Positions 57,116-64,000 of a stretch of DNA of 64,000 nt are shown one piece after another. A program made the position numbers and the translations under genes. The stretch spans positions 2,666,001 to 2,730,000 of the forward strand of contig JAHWDD010000006.1 of NCBI GenBank assembly GCA_023897205.1, in the 5' to 3' direction. The DNA is from Exophiala sp. HKRS030. Lineage: Eukaryota; Ascomycota; Eurotiomycetes; Chaetothyriales; Herpotrichiellaceae. Position 1 is the stretch's first letter, and each line of letters opens with the position of its first letter. The notes under the pieces are model-generated. The model made no database searches. It was not told where the DNA came from and saw only the letters and a list, made by a program, of their open reading frames with translations.

Positions 57116-57151
57116 GCAGAGAGACAGAGACAGACAGAGAGAGACAGAGAT
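57116..57151. repeat. GACAGA-rich simple repeat
   Basis: Purine-rich tract built of GACAGA and GAGA units on the + strand. Confidence 0.8.
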
Positions 57152-57341
57152 GACCACCCGGAACATGCCCTGTGGTATTCATCATCCCCCATCAGGTGCC
57201 CCCCAAAGAATTAATTACCCGCAGCCTAATAGGCCCAGCGTCGCCCTCGAAGGTCCAAGTGGTCAAGGCTAAGAGTCCTATAGGTCAGCCTCGGAGACCA
57301 CGCCGAAGATAAGGCGGGCAGGGACATAGACCTGGAGTACA

Positions 57342-57373
57342 GTACCACTGGCGGTACCACTGGCGGTACCACC
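57342..57373. repeat. Tandem 12-mer GTACCACTGGCG, about 2.7 copies
   Basis: Two perfect copies and a partial third of a 12-base unit. Confidence 0.85.
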
Positions 57374-57550
57374 ATTACAGACCAATAGTCACCGTGCCAC
57401 TTTTAGATGAGGATTTGCACCAGTACCGACACTCGATACAAGACCATTTCATGACAATTTCGGCACTAGCCTGGACTCGGTGGCACTAACATCTCGCACG
57501 GTAGGAGAATTTCTGGTCACGCGTACATGGCATTATTGTCATCCACCTTC

Positions 57551-57579
57551 TGGCCACTGGTCACTGGCCACTGGCCACC
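57551..57579. repeat. TGGCCACTGG-type tandem repeat
   Basis: Overlapping copies of CTGGCCA/CTGGTCA, internally palindromic because of TGGCCA. Confidence 0.75.
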
Positions 57580-59012
57580 GAGTAGCCACATTTTAGTTAC
57601 ATTCCAACTACTCCATAGATGGATGCATCCTGGACCCTCGCTCACCCACCGATTCTAATTAAGACAGAGAGGATCCTGCCACAGATGCTTCATCTGTCCT
57701 GATGGGCTCTTTCTCTCTTCTTCTTGTTTCCTCTCTTTCTCCTCCTCGCTTCTTTTCCGAGGGTTGCTTGGTTGAGAAAGCGAGGAAACCAGTTCAATGG
57801 CCCATTGGATCTTGGTCAAGCCATGGTCGGCGTTCGCCTGTGCAACTTGGACATACCGCGTGACCACCAGAAGAGAGACACGTCCTCCAATGCCGAGGGA
57901 TTGCGAATCAAAAACGCCCACGGAATATCGTTCTGGGGACGAGAGAAACGGACAGCAAATGGCTTTACGTATAGGATTCCCAAGGACAAACCTCGTCGCG
58001 AATCAGACATGTCACAACCACGTACAGTCCACACACGACCCGACAGAGGCCCGACTTGAAGTCCGTCCATGCTGCTAATTCTTCAGCTCCATGCTTTGTT
58101 TTGCTCTTGTTATGAGTTGGCATAAAGCCATCAAAGTGGACATGGAGCAAGACCCGCGACTTTAATGAACACATGTCCCAGTCAGTGTCGGCAAGTTTCG
58201 TCTTTCATGCCTCGGTGGATCCTCTCCGGAAGTCGCCGCCGACATGTGTGAGTCGATCCAACTTCAATTACCTCAAAGACGGTCAAGGGAGTCGGACCAA
58301 GAGCGAAGGAAAAAGGGTTCAAGGACGACTGATCCACTTGTTCAGCCTCACCGTCTGTCGGGCCTATCCTGGAGGCTGTCAGGCTGTCCCTTGGAACCCT
58401 CTCGGGCCTCTGCCCCTGTGCGCTGTGCCTGTTTCGGAAGCAATGTCAGAGTCTCAAAGGGTCAGAACACGTTAAGGGGTCAAGAACCCACGAACCCAAC
58501 AGCTGCTCGGTCGCCAAAGGAAAGATCCGCGATTGTGGCACGCTGCCACTGGCTCCAAGCGGGAGGGGCCTCTTTGCCCCCTGTCAATCGTCTTTTCAGG
58601 CACCTGTCCCGGCCGTCCTTTGGCCTTCCCCGACCACTCATGTCTCGTCTGGGCACCACCCAGGGCCACCACCACCACCACCCCAGGCTCTCCATGCACC
58701 CCCTTTGGATTTGATGGTCCCTGATCAATCCTGATCGGTCGTCTCGGTGCAATCCTCCATCTGGTTCAGAATGCTGATCCGACATTCTTCCCTCGTCTGT
58801 TCTCTTTGCAAAGGGGGTCCACGAGGGTCCCATGCATTCCTCTATATGATTGCGACCTTTTCACCAGCCCTAAGGAGCTTCTTACATCTTCCTTCCTACA
58901 TGCCATGAATGTGTAGGACATGCGTTCGCTACTATCGCCCCTTTCTCCTACTCCAACATTCCATCGCACAACAACGCACAGTACAGGATCTAATTACTCG
59001 ACGCCCTCCATA

Positions 59013-59046
59013 CTTGGACTTGCTTGGACCTGCTTGGACCTGCTTG
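59013..59046. repeat. CTTGGACCTG tandem repeat, about 3 copies
   Basis: A 10-base unit, CTTGGACCTG, repeated with one diverged copy at the left end. Confidence 0.8.
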
Positions 59047-59882
59047 AACAAATTCTCTGGCGCAAGAGTCGCAACCCCTGAAGTCGCCTACCAGCCAACA
59101 CCACAAATCAGCCTTCCAGTATAAGTCGCAACAAAGACTCGCTGCCTGAATTGTCTTCATCATTTCCATTTGGATCACCATATGATTCTAAAGCCAACGG
59201 TCGCAATGGAGACATCGGCGTACAGACCAATTCTCGTCTAACCGGCTACGTCAATGTCTTGATAAATTCAAATTGATTCCCTTCCTCAGTCGGACGGTCC
59301 CCTGGTGCCCGCTATCACCCGCCGCGCCGCTCCGTACCGCCATGGCGCCACGCTCGATTCGTCTACCTCGTCCACCCTCTCAAGCCAGCAAGACACACCA
59401 TGTCGACACAGCCTTGCTCAAAGTATATGTGTTCTCACCTCGATACCCTCACCACGTTGTTATCGGCGTAAAGGTATACAGCCGGCATGAATGTCACTGT
59501 CGACGACCTCGACTGATGGTCAACAAATCGACAAAATAGTCAAACTGCTCTCGCGCCCTCTTCGAATGGTTATTCGCAGCGCGCTCCTTGTCGTCGACAT
59601 CTATCAGCTACCCTGTCCTCCCATTGTTCATACATACTCCTTCCAAGGTACAAGAGATCACCTGGCTGCAATAGCAGAGCATTTCACACAACCGCCAAAT
59701 ATACTCTGTTCTTGATCACATAATAGTTTTTACTGTCTACATCAACATTATCATTGCGACGGAGATCATCCATGCTGACCTTGTCGTCGACACCATCCAT
59801 ACTGTACTGCAAGTCACCACCTTCCTGCCTGTCTACATACCTTGGCATGTCTGACCATGTTGCTGCTACGGACTGCAACTAA

Positions 59883-61157
59883 TCCTACTGCTTCACCCCA
59901 TACCTACAAAGCGGCATCATTACCGTCACCTCACTTGTCCAGCTTCACCACCACAACGACAACGACACAACGACTCAATCATCCTCACAATACTACTATC
60001 ATGCAGCCGTCGCCACCTCCACCTCCACCTCCGCTTCCTCTCCATCCCTATATCTACGCTTCCCCCTTCCAATCTTCCCACGGAACGTTGATGAATTTCA
60101 CTTTCTTCCACCCACCCAGCGCCCTGGGTTCCCTACGTTTTTGTCGCGATTTAGTCTTTCAACATCGTGAGGGAGACCGGGAAGGAGGGAGGGGAGGAGG
60201 ACAAGGAGAACGAGAACGAGAACGAGAACGACGAAGCGCCCGCCCAACCTACACACTTCCCCTTGATGGAGTGAATCGTCTTATATCAGTCGATTTCGAT
60301 CGAGGTCGAGGCGCTATTTGTGTGGCCTGAAAACAGAGTCGTCGATGATACTTGGACATGTCTCGGATGTGCCACGAAAAAGGTATCCCACTCTGCTGCC
60401 AAGTCCTCTACAAGTTCACCGCCAGTCTGGTCTCAACCATTACCCTCTTCTTTCGACTCGACATCAGAAGCTACTAAAACCGAAGCACACTCGACGGTGT
60501 CAGGGAAACGTGAGTAACAAGGTTGAGGATAATATCTTGTAATTGCTAATTCTAGGTCCAATACCGCATCCACACATTTCGTCAAACCATACCTCTCTGT
60601 CGTTCATAAACCTGCCGTCAGAACATATCAGAAGGACACAGCCAACAAACCCTGCCCCAACCAGTTCATCTAGGGAATCACTCGAAACCAAACACGCGCC
60701 CAAGTCGACGGTACCCATGACAGAGGCCAGGCTACAAAATGCGACTGACACTTCCACGAAGAATGTCTCTTCGCTCAAGCCACAATGCCACGCCAACAGG
60801 TGTTTCATCGACGAGCTGCGGTACTGCGCAGGCATACAGGTCATTGATGACCCACGAGTGTCCTGTCGATATGAACTGCAAACCAAGAACGGGAAATTGC
60901 CCCCTCTGCGAATCCTCGTCGAAAACAATGCGCAAGAAAATGACCGGATCCTGCGTAACTTTTTGTGCAAACTCCAATATCCATTCCCGCATAGAATGGA
61001 TAACAGCCGACTGTCTAAATCCACCATTGGCCGGACCAAGAGTCGAGAGCGACGCATCCATGCCTCCGCTCTCCGTTCATTCAAACGGAGAGTCCTTTCT
61101 ATTAACAATAGTAGTATAAACGAATCCCGGGACGCCGTTCGAGGTAAAAAGAGTTGA
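59883..61157 (+). CDS. Probable undescribed spliced gene, C-terminal part resolved
   Basis: Three exon segments join in one frame: up to 60166 (open from 59883; true 5' end unresolved), 60338-60509 plus one base at 60337, and 60556-61157. The second intron (60510-60555, gtgagt, branch gctaat, acceptor ttctag) is near consensus. The first (60167-60336, gtgagg to aacag) is 170 bases, long for this window. The product would have FPLPIFPRNVDEFHFLPPTQ, then VVDDTWTCLGCATKK with a C-x2-C pair, a Ser/Thr/Pro-rich linker, QCHANRCFIDELRYC, and a basic tail (TKSRERRIHASALRSFKRRV). The Cys pairs could bind zinc, but I recognise no family. It converges on GAC1. The open frame on the opposite strand (60500-61333) lacks an ATG and has shadow-like composition. 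Confidence 0.4.
60206..60230. repeat. GAGAAC hexamer x4
   Basis: Four tandem GAGAAC units inside the proposed 170-base intron of the tentative gene. Translated, they give an Arg/Glu run, which favours intron over coding. Confidence 0.8.
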
Positions 61158-61427
61158 AAATCAAAGTGCTGCAAACTTTGCAAAACTGGTGTCTGAGCGC
61201 TAAAAGAACAGCAGACAAAAACAAGTTCAAACCGATGTGATGAGCAAATGCTGTCGCAATCGATCCCCGAGTAGAAATCCTTTCTGTACCGCTTTTCCAG
61301 AATTGGAGTTGTTTTTCCCGGCCAAGGGTACAAGTTCCCTCGGCAGACGCGACGTGCAATATGTGCCTAGAGGCCAGGCCTCGACAAGAATGACCAATCG
61401 AATATGTGGTAAGAGAAGCATGAAAGT

Positions 61428-63794
61428 TTAGCCTCGAATTGCGGTGGGAGTGGGCGTGTCAGCAATCATTGAAGGTGAGTGATAGGGATATCCAAAGGCT
61501 GCTGGGGAGGGAGACCGGGCAACAAAGTAGGAGCCTGTCTTTGGCATTGGTGACGATGACCTTGCCGCAAATGATCGGTACATATTATTCGTGGGTGACA
61601 TGCTCCCAGGCGGTGTTGGGGTCGACGAACCCGACGAATTTGTCGAATGAGGACTTCCCCCATTGCTCAAATCCGATGCAGAGGTGTAATCGGCAGCACC
61701 GTCAAAATGACTCAAAGCAGACTTTGTCAGTGGCTCATTCTGCCTTGACGTCCCAAACTACAACAACAATTAGCACTTCAACGTGGTCAACTCCTGGCTC
61801 TTGTCTCGGGCACCTACAAAGCAGTACTTGTCCACGAGTTCCTGGTAGGACTCCGATGTGAGGGGTGGTTTTTCTGACATTAACGCAGCTGGTTTCGAGG
61901 CCAAAGGTGTCAAACCTGGGGTCGTGAATGAGACTCCATTGGTTGCACCATTGACGCCAGGCTCAAGATGGCGAGCAATGCTGGTGTTGCCCTTTGTGTT
62001 GGGAATGACCACAGGAACTTCGCGGGAAGACTGCTTTGTATCCGTCCTCAAAGACAAGCCGCTATGTTCCCCCAACACAGCCATTGCATTGTTCTTGGCA
62101 GCCGACAGCGACGAATTAAAGTCATATCGATTACCAAATGCCTGTGAGCCAGGTCTTTGCCGACAATGAGACGCGTCTGGAATCAATTCGGCTTTCGAGC
62201 GCGGGCTCCGCAGCTTCAGTTTGGGCTCGCCGATAAGAGAACCAGCAGACTGACCGAAGCTGCCAAAGCTGTCAAAGCCGGTCGAGAAATCGTCGAATGA
62301 GGTTGGCATAGATTTTGGTCTACCACCAGCCGAGGTAGGTGGGGATGGACGGCTACGAGGTAAGGCACTGAGTGGTCGAGCACCAAGACCTGGCATACCG
62401 TTCTTCCCATGTTGTGTCTTTGCCTTTTTGGCAAAGTCAACCTGATAGTTGAAGGATCCATTGTTGTCCCAGAAATCTTGCCCATTGGTTGTGTACTTGA
62501 CACAGAAGAACAAGGTCTTGTTCTCCAGGTTGGCCTGGTCCGCTAACCTGATGCTGAAGTTGAAGCGGTCAAGACCGTCGTGGTTCTTCCGTCTGACATC
62601 CTGGTTGTAGTCGGCAGAAACTTCTGAAGTGGTCTTCCAATAGTCCAGAGTGAACCGGGCTACGACTTGCTTCTGAAAGGCGATGTTGTGAACAGCAACG
62701 GTACCGATGAGGTTCTTACCATCAGAAGACAAGAAAACTCTTTCGACGAAGACAGGTTGTGACTTGCGAGCGTCAGATTCCGGAGGGAAATTGGCCAGGC
62801 GCAACTCCCATTCGTACTGGACGGTTCTGGAGCGAGTACTGGTCTCATCTGAGCCGAAGGGGAATTCACTTTCGCTTTCATAATTCTCTACAGGAGAAGA
62901 GCCAGCACTGACGGCAAGTGGTCGATCAACTTGCAGAAAGTGTCTGACGTGTTCGAGGTGGGAATCGAAGTGGACCGCCTTGGAGTAGGTAGGTGTGCCG
63001 GGCATGCTTGAAGGCCGCCGACGAGAGGATGGTCGAAGTGCAGGACGAACCAGTTCGCCAGACTTCTTTCTGACCATAGGAGGACGGCTGGTGAAGGCGC
63101 CGTCTTCATCGCTGGAATCGCTATCTGCTTGAAAGCGAACAGGAAGGTTGTTTGTTTTTGGAGGCTCAAAGACAATGCTGGAATCGGTGCTTGATCTGGA
63201 ATGTGAAATCTTGCGTGCCTCGTGAGATAGAGGAGGGCGAGTTTCTTCAGGTTTCTGTTGCTGAGTGGCGGGGTCGACTGGAGCGGCCACAATGACAGTG
63301 GGCTTTGGATCGTTGTTTCGATTAGGTGAGCCTTGTTTTCTTTGTTCTATTGATCTGATGGCTGCTTGCAGCTCTTTCAGGTTTGCCCCGAGTTCAAGAT
63401 CACGAGACCGACCACGCTTGGGTGAGTCTTCGTCGTCACTCGAGTTATGAGAGGAATCAGGAGGAGAGATGGTCATTCCTGCGGGAATCAATGAATTGGT
63501 CACAGGCGGAGGCGATTTGCGGAGGCTACCGTGAGGGTCAAAGCTTCCGTTGTCCTCGTATGCCTCGCCATTATGAAGGACTTCGTTTTTGACGTCGTTC
63601 AATGAGGGACTCCGTCGATGTTTTGTGAGGTATGATGATGAGCCATTGGAGCGAGGTAGGTTTGGTCGACCGATTGAGGCCGGCAGCTCCGGAGTCAAGA
63701 ATTGTCCTTTGATATATGAGTGAGACCTGCTCACAGTAGGACTGGACTGTTTCGAAGCTGCGGGAGACAACTGAGCGGGAGGTGTGTAAGGCAT
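61428..63794 (-). CDS. GAC1: PP1 regulatory subunit, glycogen-targeting (Gac1/Pig1 type) with CBM21
   Basis: Targets protein phosphatase 1 (Glc7) to glycogen to activate glycogen synthase. Exons 61818-63794 and 61428-61757 around a 60-base intron (gtaggt to tgtag) encode 768 residues. The PP1-docking RVxF-type motif is KAVHFD, followed by HLEHVRHFLQVDRP. The CBM21 carbohydrate-binding domain lies near 320-440 (VQYEWELRLANFPPE, VFVERVFLSSDGKNLIGTV, WKTTSEVSADY, then GQDFWDNNGSFNYQVDF). Long Ser/Pro-rich disordered stretches flank it. Near the end, SESYQELVDKYCF is joined by splicing to FGTSRQNEP. Start ATG at 63794. Motif order matches the Gac1 family, and I am confident of the general role. 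Confidence 0.9.
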
Positions 63795-64000
63795 TCGGTC
63801 GGTTGTCAGGTTAGAATACCCAAACCGGGAGCTGCAGAGGATAGCACGCGTCGAGGCTCATCAAGAGCAGCCCGAGGAGGGCTGAAAGAAAATGTGGGGA
63901 GGAGATGCTCTGATATAGGCAAACCAGGTCAGTCATGAGGTCAAAACATGATGCACAATAAAAATAAAGTGGGTGGTAGGAGCGTCGTAGGCGGAGGAAC
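63795..64000. other. 5' flank of GAC1 at window edge
   Basis: 206 bases upstream of the GAC1 start. Too short to interpret. Confidence 0.5.

Larger units (their letters stand above)
55657..59882. other. Long gene-poor, repeat-sprinkled region
   Basis: 4.2 kb with no supportable gene. It holds several short tandem repeats (57116-57151, 57342-57373, 57551-57579, 59013-59046). From about 59.1 kb the + strand becomes pyrimidine-rich with coding-like fragments in several frames (for instance 59110-59270 and 59290-59410) that I could not join convincingly. They may be 5' exons or leader of the tentative gene that follows. Confidence 0.4.

Noticed and set aside
60500..61333. 277-codon open frame on the - strand overlapping the tentative novel gene
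   Set aside because: It starts with TTG, is rich in Cys/Leu/Ser as expected for a reverse shadow, and crosses a near-consensus + strand intron.
1..64000. tRNA genes, rRNA, transposons, CRISPR or a secondary-metabolite cluster
   Set aside because: Scanning by eye for B-box-like GGTTCGANTCC, transposase or reverse transcriptase motifs, terminal repeats and backbone synthases found none. A proper search could still reveal degenerate copies.

Overview
The window is nuclear DNA from a filamentous ascomycete (Pezizomycotina). The evidence is: monocistronic genes on both strands; short GT-AG introns, mostly 44-70 bases, with CTAAC/CTGAC-type branch points; and typical gene content, namely a sconB-type sulfur controller, a Yap1-type bZIP factor with both redox cysteine domains, a GT34 mannosyltransferase, Atg17 and a Dal5/Seo1-type transporter. 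I cannot place it reliably below subphylum. I see no transposon, tRNA, rRNA, CRISPR array, viral gene or secondary-metabolite cluster.

Layout. 1-7,256: an MNN10-like Golgi mannosyltransferase (+), a long Mis18/Yippee-type protein (-) and a threonine aldolase (+). 8,946-16,270: an LRG1-type LIM-RhoGAP (-), a long spacer, then a tandem-UBC E2 (+). 17,060-20,123: ERG26 (+) converging on an SPF30 splicing factor (-). 22,962-33,877: YAP1, a DUF2433 phosphoesterase-like RGG protein and an NPC1/NCR1 sterol transporter (all +). 34,341-39,418: an unknown multi-pass membrane protein (-), a four-repeat SMP/LEA-like protein (-) and RIO1 (+). 40,532-46,215: ATG17 (-) and sconB (+). 47,543-53,570: MCM4 (-) and an MFS allantoate-permease-family transporter (-). 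53,571-61,427 is gene-poor, with two tentative genes. 61,428-63,794: a GAC1-type PP1 glycogen-targeting subunit (-).

Most of the 18 well-supported genes are housekeeping or nutrient and stress regulators: sterol synthesis (ERG26) and sterol traffic (NPC1), replication (MCM4), ribosome biogenesis (RIO1), splicing (SPF30), autophagy (ATG17), sulfur control (sconB), redox control (YAP1), and wall and glycan synthesis (MNN10, LRG1). They do not form one pathway and the window does not look like a dedicated cluster.

The most striking signal is technical or evolutionary. Four conserved genes (LRG1, tandem-UBC E2, NPC1, sconB) carry six reading-frame breaks in all. Each is explained by one missing base in a short G or C run. 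This points to systematic homopolymer under-calling rather than to four independent pseudogenes, and conventional gene callers will fragment these genes. Biological points worth a look are the SMP/LEA-like mitochondrial candidate, the tandem-UBC E2, the 863-residue Mis18-like protein, paired MluI boxes in front of MCM4, an ATG-free leader before YAP1, an in-frame intron inside the YAP1 redox domain, and a probable undescribed spliced gene at about 59.9-61.2 kb.
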